Positions 43,336 to 55,355 of a DNA stretch of 64,000 nucleotides are shown here, piece after piece. Source of the stretch: Carettochelys insculpta (Eukaryota > Chordata > Testudines > Carettochelyidae). The notes below the pieces were generated by a model. It saw only the letters and a list, made by a program, of their open reading frames with translations, searched no databases and was not told where the DNA came from. Position numbers and translations under genes: made by a program. Positions within the stretch are counted from its first letter, which is position 1. The number at the start of each line of letters is the position of its first letter. The stretch is from assembly GCF_033958435.1 (NCBI RefSeq), contig NC_134145.1:37041501-37105500 (forward strand), read 5' to 3'.

Positions 43336-45144
43336 TAGTCAGAGATCACCATTATTATTGTCCATTTTTATACTATTGTAGCCATGTTATTTTGTTATGC
43401 ACAGTTACACAATATCTCATGAACAGGGCCAGGAGCAACAACTCAATCCAGCCCTAGTGATATGTCTCCCTTGCACAATGTAAAAAAGTTTTAGGTTGTT
43501 GAAGTTCTCCTTCTTTCCTGCTAGAACGCTGTGGCACAAACAGCAGGCTCAATGCAATGGCACTGAACAACCTCAAAAGAGATTGTCAATAAGAACAACT
43601 TTTTCAAGACTTTCCTTTCTGCGGATGTTTGAGGGTTACATTGCAGGGAATAGCACAAGGCAGCCCTTTGTTTTTTTAAATGGCATGGTCACACAGGAAA
43701 TAACTGAAAAATAGCTTGAAAAACTTATTTTTTCCTGCTAATTTAGCTTCTGATTTGTTTCTTATTAAGATTTAGATATGAGTCAGGCCAGACATTTGTT
43801 TCACAAAAATTGTGGAGGTAGGTTTTTTTAAAGATACATTCATCTTTAGACTCAAATTCAGTGAGAGATTCCTCCAAAGTAGTAATCCAGGAAAAGGGAA
43901 AGCACAGCCCATCCTATGGGGATGACATGAGTTATTTGCATAGTTGCCACAAAAGTAATAATTACATTGATACACCACAGGAACAATGGTAATTTCACAG
44001 TAGCTCATGTTGCTGTTATCACCCTGTATCCTGATAACTGTGAAATTAATTTGTGGCACCACTGTATGTGTCAACCATGAGCTGTTCCCTAGGTAACATT
44101 ATGCTAGTATTGAGAAGGAATGTTTGGAGTAAAATAGGCAGCAGCAAACTGATTATACAAGAAGAAAGCTTCTCTCTATATACAAATAACTTGGCAATCA
44201 GTGAAGATGAGGAAAAAGACTCTACTGCTCTCTAAGAAGGTGTTTATGCTATTAACTGACCATTATCCATTGACTAGAATAATTGAAATGTAAAACAAAA
44301 TGAGCAAATTGCCATATTATATTTAGTGTCAAAGCCCCATTGTTTTAAAATGCAGCCAAGAAGCTGTACAAAAATGCTGAACCCTTCCTTTTATCCCCAC
44401 TTATAGTCATTTTCCAAATTAACTATTAAATTACTATTTTGAGCATAAAAGCCAATTCCTATATTTATTAGAATAAAACAATCATAGATTAAGTGATAAA
44501 AATACAGGTGTTATACAGCTTGTGGAGCCTCATGCCTCCCTCCCTGCTTCCTCCTTGCTGGTCACTCAGCCAGACAGTTGCAGCTGGGATCCAAACACTG
44601 AAATCTATTTGACTTTAGCTTGCTAGGGCTGGCCAGAGTTTAAACCCTCTCCCTGGTTTGGTATGCACTCCAGATGCAAACCTGATATCTAATGTGCTTC
44701 TTGGCAGCGAACATCCCACATCCCAATTTCCTTACTCTTAAAACCCATCTCTCCCAAGCCCCCTTCCTCCCAGCAGTGGGATCCTGTGAAATGTGAGAGC
44801 CTTCCAGTTTACTATTTTTCTCCTCAGGTGAACATGAGTGAAAGGCAACAGACAAAAAGACATTACACAGAACATACCCTTATTTTTTGCCTAAGTAACA
44901 AGATATATGTTGACATATACAAAATGCTGATCGTACCTACATACATTTCCCTGGGTCAGGTCCTCACCAGTCTTTGAGCTTGGACAGCGTTCTCTGAGAT
45001 GTCCAGGATTCTTCTCTTGCACCTCATGGTATCTCTTTTAAATCATGGGCAGGTCACTTTCTTTGACCCTTAACTGGTCCCACAATTGAACCGGATCCCA
45101 TCTGCTACAAAACTTGTCTGTTTCCTCTCTCAAGACAAAATCAC
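43336..45144. other. Unassigned DNA with one open frame behind a good acceptor
   Basis: A strong acceptor (TTCTCCTTCTTTCCTGCTAG, ending near 43,525) is followed by about 63 open codons to a TAG at 43,712. No donor follows and no family is recognised, so I do not call it a gene. The rest shows no feature. Confidence 0.35.
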
Positions 45145-45558
45145 TGGCTGGGTCTACACAGGCACAAATCTTCAAATAGCCATATTTAGAAGATTACTGA
45201 TGAGGCGCTGAATTGAATATTCAGCACCTCATTAGCATTAGGATGCTTCCTGCCGTGGCGCTTCGAAAGCACCGCTTTTAAAAGCACACGGCTCGGCGCG
45301 ACTACACATGGGTCCTTTTCGAAAGGACCCGCACCTTCCGAAATCCCCTTATTCTGATCAGTGATTGGGCTAAGGGGATTTCGAAAGGCGCATGGTCCTT
45401 TTGAAAAGAATCCCCATGTAGCCACGCCGAGCCGCGCGCTTTTGAAAGCGGCCGGAAGCATCCTAACGCTAATGAGGCGCTGAATATTCAATTCAGCGCC
45501 TCATCAGTAATCTTCAAAATATGGCTATTTTGAAGATTTGTGCCCGTGTAGCCACACT
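45145..45558. mobile_element. Fold-back MITE, about 414 bp, GC-rich copy
   Basis: Ends GGCTGGGTCTACACAGGCAC and (reverse complement) GTGTGGCTACACGGGCAC. The arms pair throughout: CAGCACCTCATTAGC with GCTAATGAGGCGCTG, CGAAAGGACC around AATCCCCTTATTC, and CACGGCTCGGCG with CGCCGAGCCG. Same family as 12,663 and 20,111. Confidence 0.75.
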
Positions 45559-46354
45559 CTCTGTCCCTATTGCAGTGAGTCCATTGAATGTGTATGTCCC
45601 CTAAGAAAACCTACTTTTTGTCCTGCTGCTGTGGATTTCCCACTCTCTCTCCCTGTTTTGTTGGAGTAACTTGAATCTCTGCTCAGGCAATTTTGTTAGC
45701 ATACTATTGTCCCAAGATGTTTCCACCTCAAACTGAAGCCACCAAACATCTAACAATCTACCATTGCATCAGGACTGACAGAGACACTTTCCAGCCCGTC
45801 AGCAAATGGTGACATTAAACATGTACACAGAAACATTCATTCCATGGTACAAACATTTCATAACAACCAAAAATCATAAGTTGGACAGACAGATTCATGA
45901 AATCATCACAACATGTTCTTTCATACCAGAGTCTTACCATATTTTGTCAATAACTGTGTATGTAGCTAAGAATTAGCATACTAGCCCATCTACTTTAGTA
46001 ATGTTTTCCGTCTCCAGCATGTTCACGGTGGATAAAAACTCATAATACAGAAATTTATAACCAATCAGAACAGCATTTGGAGAGTCAGAGAAAACAGCAC
46101 TCTCTAAACCACCAAGGTGAAAAAAATGAGCCTTCTAAACTACCAGAAGTATTTTTTTCAACTCCCATCCCTTACCAAAAGGGATAAACTTTAAAGCCAG
46201 GTAATGAACTCTCAAATTAAATTGAAACATACATTTCAAAGTATTTGGAAACAAACAAGAAAAAGGAAGAAAAAAAATCAGGATTCAGTATACCATCTTC
46301 AGCACCTCCAACAGCTATGTAATAGGCAACACAGGTCCTCTTTAAAAGCCATCC
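45559..46354. other. Unassigned AT-rich DNA
   Basis: Nothing recognised. Confidence 0.5.
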
Positions 46355-46942
46355 TGGGCTGTGGCCACACAGCCAAGTTATTTCAAGATAAAATTGCTGT
46401 TTTCTACACTATGCACACACTATTTTGAAATAAATTCAAAACAGCAGGTGAGTTATTTTGAAACTGGTAAACCTTACTACAGGAGGAATAACACCTATTT
46501 CAAAATAACTTTTTGAAATAGATCTTAAGGCATGGGATAGCGCTCATTACAAAATAGCTATTTCAAAATAAGTGCTATTCCCTGTCCTAACAGCACCTAT
46601 TTCAAAATAGCTATTTGGTTTTAGGAAGAAGGGGCTTTCAAAGTCAAGGGGGCCTTTTGAAAGGCCCCGATATACACAGGTGGCATGCGTTCCAAAAGCG
46701 GCACCTTTTGAATCGCACACGGCTGCCATTATGCTAATGAGGCACTGCATATTCATGTCAGCGCCTCATTAGCATCTTCTGAACTGCCTCATTAATGTGC
46801 CCCTTCTGAAAGGAGGGGAGTAAATGTAGACACATCCAAGAGGTACTATTTCAAAATAAGCATTATGTGTGCAAACTATGAATTATGTATTTTGAAACAG
46901 CTAAGTGCTATTTTGATATTCACATTTGCATGTAGCAGCCCT
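46355..46942. mobile_element. Nested MITE pair
   Basis: An outer element with TATTTCAAAATAGCTATTTC palindromes begins GGGCTGTGGCCACAC and appears to end near 46,942 (reverse complement GGGCTGCTACATGC). Inside it, about 46,625-46,835, lies half of a fold-back MITE (CCATTATGCTAATGAGGC, GCCTCATTAGCATCTTC, TGTAGACACATCC). The outer ends are uncertain and could instead be the damaged left terminus of Harbinger copy 3. Confidence 0.45.
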
Positions 46943-47322
46943 CCTTCAAAGCAGCTATTTCAGAATATGCTCCGTGCTACTTGGAAGTTGAAATCGACTT
47001 TAGGCGCCACAGACGTCAAACCTGCTATCCAACCAGAAAATAGGAATAGGGAAGTACTTTGTCTAACATCGAAAAAGGACGTGTGTAGACACTCAGCGTC
47101 CCGCTACTTCGAAAGAGTGGGCTGCACCATGGTGGCAATCAGCTGGGATGCCTAGACGTGCTGCCCAGCCCGTGCGGGGCTCTATGATCTGTGCACACAG
47201 CAGCTCTTAAAGTCACATGGGCCAGGAAACCCCATGGCAGGAAGCTGAAAGCATGCAGGCAGTAGCCATCACACATATGCCCCTGCACATCTCAGAGTGA
47301 CCCCAGCAGTCTCCACTGGTGA

Positions 47323-49400
47323 TGGAGAGTGGCCAGGCACCAGAGCGGTCCCAGGACTCCCCCTCCAACCAACTCCAGGGCTCGCAAGGGTCTGGCCAGG
47401 AGGAAGAAGCATGGTCCCTCTTGGAACGAGGCCAAGCTCTGGGATCTACTGGGGCTCTGGAGTGAGGAGGAGGTGCTCCTGGTTATGGGGAGCAAGTGGT
47501 AGAATGAGGCCGTGTTCACCCAGCTGGCTGAGGGTCTGACCGCCCATGGTCACCCTGCCTGCACTCCCGACCATGTCACAGGTAAGGTCAAGAAGTTGCG
47601 GCAGAGTTACATCCAGGCTTGGGACTTGGCCCGCCAGTTGGGGGCCACCCCCACCGTTTGCCCCTATTAACAGGAGCTCAGGGCCATCCTGGGCCACCAG
47701 GACACCTCCTCCGTGCCGGCCATCCTTCACACTGCAGCAGAGGAGCCTCAGCAGGTTCAGGAACAAGAGCCAGGACTGTTGCCCAGCCCCACATCACCAG
47801 GGCTGGAGCACGGCGCCAAGGGCGTGGAGTGGTAGAGCAAGAAGGGGGAGCTGGTGATGGACCTCCCCTCCCACACCTCCAGCTGGGCATCCGCCCAACG
47901 GGTGTCCCCTGACCTTGGCAGTGGACCTTCAAATATGTATCCCAGAGGGTATGTACCCCTGGGTCAGGGGCAGGGGCACCATACACAACTGCGGTCCCCC
48001 ACACCTCTGGCAGACCCTGACATGTCCAGGCCCAGCCGGACCATGGCCCCAGGATGGTGGCACAGCCACCAATGCACATCAGCACCTACTCCCACAGACA
48101 GCACCACATCCTGCCCCCGGCGGGGAGGGGGAGTGGAACACACAAAGGGGTCACTCACAGGGCCACCGAGCCCATGGACAGTGGACAAAGTAGGGGGACC
48201 GGCACTCCTAAATATGAGTCAACTGTGTGATGCTGTTGCAAAAAAAGCAAACATGATTCTAGGATGCATTAACAGGTGTGTTGTGAACAAGACATGAGAA
48301 GTCATTCTCCCGCTCTACTCTGCGCTGGTTAGGCCTCAGCTGGAGTATTGTGTCCAGTTCTGGGCACCGCAGTTCAGGAAGGATGTGGAGAAATTGGAGA
48401 GGGTCCAGAGGAGAGCAACGAGAATGATCAAAGGTCTAGAGAACATGACCTATGAAGAAAGGCTGAAAGAATTGGGCTTGTTTAGTTTGGAAAAGAGAAG
48501 ATTGAGGGGGGACATGATAGCAGTTTTCAGGTATCTAAAAGGGTGTCATAAGGCAGAGGGAGGGAACTTGTTCTTCCTAGCCTCTGAGGATAGAACAAGA
48601 GGCAATGGACTTAAATTGCAGCAGGGGAGGTTCAGGTTGGACATTAGGAAAAAGTTCCTAACCGTCAGGGTGATCAAACACTGGAACGAATTGCCAAGGG
48701 AGGTGGTAGAATCTCCATCACAGGAGATATTTAAGAAGAGGTTAGATAGAGGGCTTTCAGGGATGGTCTAGAAAGTGCTTGGTCCTGCCATGAGGGCAGG
48801 GGGCTGGACTTGATGGCCTCTCAAGGTCCCTTCCAGTCCTACTCTTCTATGATTCTATGAATGGGGGGTGTGGGCCACAGGGCAGGGGTCGGTATACAAG
48901 GCCTTTTTCTCCCTTCCCCTATGTTTCCACAGCCACATCATCTGAGGGCCAGGAGAATCTCACCACGTCCATGGTCCTGGATAGCCCCCCGGAGGTGAGG
49001 GAGAGCGACCGCCTGGAGGCACCACGAGCACTGGGATGGGCCTGTTCCCATCAAAGCTAGTACCAGCTGGCCAAGGACCCCGACATCACTATCACTGCCT
49101 CAATCCAGCGCCAAGTGGAACTGGCGGAGTGGCACCTCTGTTCTTAGGAGGAGGAGGCTGCCCGGTGCTGGGCGGCCTGCGGGACTTTATGGCCAGCTTC
49201 TGGGACATTGCGGGTACATACTGGGAGTTCCTGCCTGCCAGCCCCCCCGAGAAAGGAGCCTACTGGCCAGAGGCTGATCCTCAGCCATACCTCCCCATAC
49301 TCCCTGCCTCCACTCAGCCCCTCTGGGGACCCCAGCCGGGTGGGCATGGGACCTGGAGCCGGCAGGGGTCTCAGCCCTCCACCACCAGCCTGGAGTGATG
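47323..49400 (+). pseudogene. Myb/SANT-like gene of Harbinger copy 3, decayed and split by CR1
   Basis: The SANT-like domain is readable as GPSWNEAKLWDLLGLWSEEE, then in the same line a TAG, then HVTGKVKKLRQSYIQAWDL and a TAA before QELRAILGHQDTSS. The donor region near 47,940 (CAGAGGGTATGTACC) lines up with the donor of copy 1. Exon 2 starts at CCACATCATCTGAGG after the acceptor ATGTTTCCACAG (near 48,930) and contains at least two stops. A CR1 lies in the intron. The N-terminal part is frameshifted. It is clearly homologous to the minus-strand genes of copies 1 and 2 but more diverged. Confidence 0.75.
48208..48860 (+). mobile_element. CR1 LINE 3' fragment inside Harbinger copy 3
   Basis: The fragment begins near AAATATGAGTCAACTGTGTG and ends with TTCTATGATTCTATGA. 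It encodes the last part of the CR1 reverse transcriptase: CINRCVVNKT, a [23 protein letters not shown], then an open run to [10 protein letters not shown] (48,771). Apart from that stop the frame is well kept, so it is younger than its Harbinger host. Confidence 0.85.
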
Positions 49401-49748
49401 CCATCGCCCAATGTCCAGGCCACCTATGTCCCCCTCCCTCTCTACACAGTTAGACGCCCCCCACTCCTGTACATAGTTATCCCTGCTGCTCCATTGACAA
49501 ATATGTTCTAGCCACAGTTTTAGCAGTTTGCAATACACTGTTTTATTTTTCACAAACTGCTGTGTGCCATGTACTCAGTGGGGGGAGTGTGTAGGAGTTT
49601 GGGCGAGCATGCAGGAGGCCTGCTAGGGATGGCCAGGGGGCATTCACTGAGGTCCCTGATCAAAGCACTGGCGCAGGGCCTCCTGGACATGGATTCTGTC
49701 CCTGTTTGCTTGGCATCTAGAGGCAGCAGCCTCCTTGGGACAGACCAA

Positions 49749-50778
49749 CTACCACCCCCTGAACATGGCCTCCCCCTTGCTTTCTACAATATTACGTAGA
49801 GGAGAGCCACAGGCACCCACAACCTGGGGGACAATGAGTGTACCCACGTCCAGGAAGGCAAGGAGGCAGCGCCACCACCCCTTCAGGCGGCTGAAAGTGC
49901 ACTGTACCTTCTGGTGGGCGTGGCTGAGCTGGCTGTTGAAGCACTCCTGGTTGGGGAGGGAGGTGGCTGTATAGGACCACATGACCTAGGGCTAGAGTGG
50001 GTACATGGTGTCAGCCACCAGGCAGAGGGGCATGGTGGTGTCCCCCAGTGGGATCTCCCTCTGCGGGATGTGGGTCCCCACCTCCAGCCAGCAGCACAGG
50101 CCTGAGTTGCAGAAGACCCACACATCGTGGGTACAGCTGGTACAGCCACCATAGATGTCCTAGAACTGGCCCTGGCTGTCCACCTGGCCTGCAGGACCAC
50201 CCGATGGTAGCCCTTCTGGTTTATGTATTGTTCTTCATGGTGCTCTGGGGAGTGGATAACTTTGTGGGTCCCATCGAGGTCCCCGAAGCAGTTCAGAAAC
50301 CCCAGTGTACCAAAGCCCATGATGGCTGCGTCCTGGTCCCGGATGCGGATGGCCCTCTGGAGGATCATGGCGTTGAGTGCACAGACTACCTCTGGGAAGG
50401 GGACATTGGCACCCATGAGGGTGTGCAGGGTGTGCCCAGCCCCCAACCCTGGCCCCTCACCCCGTGTCCCCTCCCCAGACCTCCACCCCATGGTGGATGC
50501 ATGCCCAGCCCTCCTTACCTCCATCACAATAGCCCCAACTGTGGCCTTACACACACCAAATTGGTGTCCCATACAGTGGTAGCTGTCTGGAGTGGCTAGC
50601 TTCCAGACAGCTATCATGAACCTCTTCTCAAAGGGGAAGGCGCCCCACTTACAGGTGTCCTGGTGTCTCAAGGTGGGGGCCAGCCACTGGCAGAGCTCCA
50701 GGAAGATCTGCCGCCACATCCAGAAATTCCAGAGCCACCAGTCCTCATCCCACTCACCCATTACGAGTTTCTCCCACT
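49749..50778 (-). pseudogene. Harbinger transposase of copy 3, truncated and inactive
   Basis: Exon 1 (50,778 to about 50,516) starts abruptly at WEKLVMGEWDEDWWLWNF, corresponding to residues after DWW of copies 1 and 2, and ends VMEV at a GTAAGG donor. Exon 2 starts at GTAGTCTGTGCACTC after a CTTCCCAGAG acceptor. The first catalytic Asp remains in FGDLDGTH. After YHRVVLQA the frame is lost. The last motif reads HQKVQCTFSRLKG, with Gln in place of the catalytic Glu of the family VERSFGRLKG. Stops occur (for example near 49,983). This is an old relic. Confidence 0.8.
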
Positions 50779-51132
50779 ACAGCTACGTCTACACATTAAG
50801 CCTACTTCGAAGTAGCCTATGTGGAGACATCGAAATAGCCTATTTCGATGAGTAACGTCTACACGTCCTCCAGGGCTGGCAACGTCGATGTTCAACATCG
50901 ACGTTGCGCAGCACCACATCGAAATAGGCGCAGCGAGGGAACGTCTACATGCCAAAGTAGCACACATCGAAATAGGGATGCCAGGCACAGCTGCAGACAG
51001 GGTCACAGGGCGGACTAGCGCTTACGGGGCAACAGCTAGCCGCTCCCTTAAAGGGCCCCTCCCAGACACACTCAGCCTGCACAGCACGCGGTCTGAGGAG
51101 CCATAGGCATACAGACCTCGGGCGACGCAGTC

Positions 51133-52498
51133 ATGGACCCCCAGCAGCAGCAGCCAGAGGTCCACCCAGCCCTCCCTGCAGGAGCAGTACTCACCCTGAT
51201 CCATGCCATGCGGGAGGCAGCTGAGCACCTCCTTGCCACACTGGAGGAGGAGTGGCCCCCCAGGGGAGCAGGGCTCAACCCCCAACCCTGCAGCACCCCG
51301 CCCCCCCCCCCGCCTCACACGCCGCCGCCTGTGGAGCTACCCCACCAGCACCGACTGGTGGGAGCGGCTGGTGCTTGAGGAGTGGGACGACGACCGCTGG
51401 CTCAGGAACTTCAGGATGAGTCGGCACACATTTATGGAGCTGTGCCAGTGGCTCACCCCCGCATTCAGGCACCAGGACACTGCCATGCGGCGTGCCCTCC
51501 CTGTGGAGAAACGGGTCGGCATCGCTGTCTGGAAGCCGGCCACTCCAGATAGCTACCGATCCGTGGGACAGCAGTTTGGCGTTGGCAAGGCCACCGTCGG
51601 GGCTGTCCTTATGGAGGTAAGAGGACCCACGGGGTGGGGGGGCCCTGGCAGGGGAAGGGGGGCAGGGCAGGGCATGGCAGGGCAGGGCCACGCACACCCT
51701 GCACACCCCTCATTGGTGCTCTCCCATGTGCTTTCCCTGCAGGTCATGCGTGCCATCAACACCATGCTCCTCCACAGGCTCGTGAGGCTGGGGGACCCAG
51801 ATGCCACCATCACAGGCTTTGCCACGCTGGGCTTCCCCAATTGCTTCGGGGCTCTGGATGGGACTCACATCCCCATCCGCGCCCCGCAATACAGTGGAGG
51901 ACGGTACATCAACCGCAAGGGCTACCACTCAGTGGTCCTCCAGGCCTTGGTGGACAGCTGGGGCCATTTCCAGGATGTTTATGTGGGCTGGCCTGGCAGC
52001 ACTCACGATGCTCGGGTTTTCCGGAACTCGGGCCTGTGCCGACGGCTGGAGGCGGGGACCTACATCCCCCAGCGGGAGAGCCCTGTGGGGGACACCACCA
52101 TGCCCCTCTGCGTCGTCACAGATGCAGCATACCCCCTCCGGCCCTGGCTCATGCACCCGTACACGGGCCATCTTTCTGCCAGCCAGGAATGCTTCAACCA
52201 GCGCCTGAACCACGTGCGCCAGGTGGTGGAGCGCTCATTTGGCCGCCTCAAAGGGCGCTGGAGATGTCTCCTCACCCGCCTGGATGCGGGCCCCAACAAC
52301 ATCCCCCAGATTGTGGGTGCCTGCTGCGCCCTACACAATTTGGTGGAGAGCAAGGGGGAGGCCTTTTTTCAGGGCTGGGCTGTGGAAGCCGGCAGGGGCG
52401 ACGTGCAGCCACCCGCTGCCCCCAGTCGCCAGGTGGACCCCAAAGGGATCCGGGTCCGGGAGGCCCTGCGGGCCCACTTCGAGGAAGCCGCGGGGTGA
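51133..52498 (+). pseudogene. Harbinger transposase (HARBI1-like), nearly intact
   Basis: ATG at 51,133 starts MDPQQQQPEVHPALPAG. One inserted base near 51,255-51,265 shifts the first 40-45 codons out of frame; from NPAAPRPPPRLTRR on, the reading frame is open to the TGA at 52,498. The 126-nt intron (51,617-51,742, GTAAGA...CCCTGCAG) is a multiple of three and has no stop, so both spliced and unspliced RNAs keep the frame. Catalytic residues are present: Asp in FGALDGTHIP, Asp in GSTHDARVF and Glu in VVERSFGRLKGRW. An HTH-like region lies around SYRSVGQQFGVGKATVGAV. An AATAAA at 52,613-52,618 could be its poly(A) signal. It needs only its N-terminal frame to be complete; an internal Met may also serve. 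Confidence 0.85.
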
Positions 52499-52896
52499 AC
52501 TCTGCTAGGCCCCCCACTGTGCCCCACTCTCCTTCCGCCACAACTCTCCCTGCCCCTACGCCCACACCACGGAGCACCCAACAGCACACCCCCGCCACAC
52601 TTCTCCTGGACAAATAAAAGCACGCACTCGTTGGTAAAATGAAACTGGTTTTCTTTTTTCAACTGGTTTTTGAACTAATAACAACAAAACTATGTACAAG
52701 ACCTACTAACTAAAGCATAACGTAAGTGAATAATAAAAAAGCTTCCATATATTTACATGTAACAAAAAACAGAAAACCAGAGATTGCAAGGACGGGGATG
52801 ACTATTTACATGGGGGGGGGACTGGGCAAACGGGGGGCACAAAAACATAAGTCCAACTATATACAAGGGGGGGGCCATGTCCTGGGCCCCACGCCC

Positions 52897-54919
52897 CTAT
52901 AGTCCGGCACTGGGGGTGGGCGGCCGGGAGCCCCGCCTCAGCCGCAGCCCTGTCCGGGGCTGGCTGGGGGCTGGGCGGACCGGAAGATACGTCTGGCGAG
53001 TCTCAGCTGGCCCCAGGTGTCCCTCAGCGGTCCGGCCGTCGGTGGCGGGTGGCGCGGCGACGGCGCGGCGACGAGCAGAGCAGCGGGTGGCGCGGCGGGT
53101 GGAGCGGGCAGGGCGGGCACTGCGGCAGCCGGCGCGGCACGGGGGGCCAGGTAGTCCACGAGACAGTTGAATGTCTCCATGTAGGCCCCCCATGCCTCTT
53201 GGCGCCAGGCCAGCGCCCGCTCCTGCAGGTGGAGACGGCGTTGCTCCACCCGCAGAAGCTGCTCCACGACCTCCAGCTGCCGACGATGGATGGCCAGCAG
53301 CTGGGGGGTCTGTCGCCGCCGTGTGGTGTTGCGGGGTCCGCCGTCTTGCCCGTCGTGGGGCCGGTCGGTCCTCCACCAAGGGGCTGGCCTGGAGTGATGG
53401 CCCCAGAGGGGATTCCAGTACCACTGAAGCCTCGCCGGCGCTCTCCGGTCCTTCCGATGGTGCAGCTGCGGAACACAGGAGGGGGGAAAGAAGAGTGGAG
53501 ACAGGCGTTAGTGTGGGCCCCGAGCCGTGGCCCTTGTCCCCCCACCCGTGCTGCAGGTTCCCCATCCCCGTCCCTGGGAGATGCTGCTGTGATAGGGTTC
53601 AAGGGTCCCCCTGCACTGCACCCTGTCTCCTGGCAGGAGTGACTCTCACTTCACTCAGCAGGGTCTGACAGGAGAGGTTTCTTAGGCCACAGATGTCCAG
53701 TTTCTCCCAGGAGTGACAATACAGCAGTCAGAGACAGTCCTTCCAACCCGTCCTGGGGAGAAGACCCCAAGGGGTGCCCCTCTGGGGTGTAGCTTTCCCC
53801 CTTCTCAGGCTGGCTGCCTTCCAGCTCTCCCTTCTCCTAGCCTCTACCTGCGCCCCACCCCCCTCCGATTCAAAGCCAGCTCGGCTCCTCCCTCCTCTTT
53901 GTTCAGGGCAGGGGTGTCACCTGCCAGTTGTAGCCCCAGGATCATCCTTTGCCCCTGGGAAATATTCAGCTTGCTGCTCATATCTAGCCTGAGTCTCGCA
54001 GTTGCACTCCCCCCACTTCATCACATGCTGCTGTGGCTACTGCTGCTGCGGGGTGTCCCACCCCCTCCTCCCGGGGGACCCTAGAGGTTCCACTCCCCCC
54101 TGCCCCGGGGATGGGGCATGGCACTGTTGTGCTGGGGGGGAGGGGCTGATGCCCTCCTGTGAGGGACACTGCACTGCTGTCCTTGGGGCCAGGCCATCTG
54201 GGCACGTGGAAGGCCCTGGCCACATATCTATTACCCCCGCCCCTCAACCCCGGGGGTGTACACCGGGGCAGTACATACCTGTAGGTCCACTCCCACGGTC
54301 CAGGGACACCCGGGGGGCAGACGCCCGACTGCTGCTCTGGGAGGGGAGGATGATGTGCAGCCCCATCTCAGCGGAGGAGGAGTCCCCCTCCTCCTCCTCC
54401 TCCTCCTCCTCCTCCTGCTGCTGCGATGCCCCGGGGGTGGGCTCCAGGGGGGGCCCCCGGGGTGCGGGGCTTACCTCCGGGGCGGACTCCAGCTCTAGGG
54501 CCTGCTGGGGCTCCTCGGCCGAGGTGTCAAGAGTGGCTGGAGGGGAGGAGGTGTGCCTGGGGCCCAGGATGTCCATGAGCTCCCTGTGAAAGGGGCAAGT
54601 GACAGGGGCAGCCCCAGATCGGCCGGCCGCATCCCGGGCCCGGGCGTAACCCTGACGCAGCTCTTTGACTTTACTCCGGACATGGTCCAGAGTGCAGGCA
54701 GGGTGACCCCAGGCAGCCAGGCCCTCGGCCAGCCGAGCGAACGCATCCGCATTCCGCCTCTTTGCTACCCATTACCTGGAGCACCTCCTCCTCGCTCCAG
54801 AGCCCCAGCAGGTCCCGAAGCTCAGCCTCCGTCCAGGAGGGGCCCCGCTGCCACTTGCTGCCCTGGCTCCCCTTGGGGGGGGTCCCCTGGGAGTGCTGGG
54901 GGGGCTGCCGGGCAGCCAT
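52897..54919 (-). pseudogene. Harbinger Myb/SANT-like protein of copy 2, frameshifted
   Basis: Exon 1 begins MAARQPPQHSQ at 54,919 and carries GPSWTEAELRDLLGLWSEEE, but an inserted base in VMGSKE (near 54,763) shifts the frame inside the DNA-binding domain. The downstream part resumes in another frame with RHTSSPPATLDTSAEEPQ and a ten-residue glutamate run. The donor ACAG|GTATGT is intact. The exon 2 acceptor is also intact (TTTCCCCCCCTCCTGTGTTCCGCAG, exon from 53,465), unlike copy 1. Exon 2 has its own frame changes around the coiled-coil segment (EQLLRVEQRRLHLQERALAW). The damage is complementary to that in copy 1. Confidence 0.8.
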
Positions 54920-55355
54920 TAGGTTGGTTGGGGGTTGTTAGGGCTGCTCAAGAGCGTGCAGGCTGGCCGCGTGTCTGGGCTGCCGCCTGCACGGTCTCTC
55001 AGCTTCCTGCACAGAAAGGGAGGGGGAGGGGACCTTTAAGGGGCTGCTCCACGCGGCCACCACTGAGCTGAGGGGCTGGAGAGAGCATCTCTCAACCCCC
55101 CAGCTGATGGCCGCCATGGAGCACCCCGCAATTTCAATTTTGCGGGACGCGCAACGACTACATGGTCCCTACTTCGACATTGAATGTCGAAGTAGGGCGC
55201 TATTCCCATCCCCTCATTGGGTTAGCGGCTTCGACGTCTCGCCGCCTAACGTCGATGTTAACATCGAAATAGCGCCCAACACATGTAGCCATGACGGGCG
55301 CTATTTCGAAGTTAGTGCCACTACTTCGAAGTAGCGTGCACGTGTAGACACGGCT

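Larger units (their letters stand above)
46943..50780 (-). mobile_element. PIF/Harbinger transposon, copy 3 (old, inverted, incomplete)
   Basis: Its left part (46,950-47,160) aligns with the reverse complement of the right end of copy 1, for example CTTTAGGCGCC...GACGTC and AAAATAGGAATAG. A Myb-like gene lies on the plus strand and the transposase on the minus strand, so the element is inverted relative to copies 1 and 2. A CR1 splits it at 48,208-48,860. Its transposase exon 1 stops at the exact left end of copy 2, and the missing N-terminal part is not recognisable beyond copy 2. Confidence 0.75.
50781..55355 (+). mobile_element. PIF/Harbinger DNA transposon, copy 2 (full length)
   Basis: About 4.6 kb, from AGCTACGTCTACAC to GTGTAGACACGGCT, collinear with copy 1 along its whole length. 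The transposase lies on the plus strand and the Myb-like gene on the minus strand. Subterminal arrays are kept at both ends (AACGTCTACACG and TCGAAATAG on the left, ACATTGAATGTCGAAGTAGG on the right). No convincing 3-bp duplication is visible (TAC on the left, AGT on the right). Its left edge falls exactly inside the transposase frame of copy 3. Confidence 0.85.

Noticed and set aside
43523..43714. A terminal coding exon
   Set aside because: The acceptor is strong, but there is no partner exon, no poly(A) signal in a convincing position and no recognisable peptide.
51203..52498. A 431-residue transposase starting at 51,203
   Set aside because: Its first residues are out-of-frame sequence, and the middle includes translated intron. 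The family start is the ATG at 51,133, now shifted by one base.
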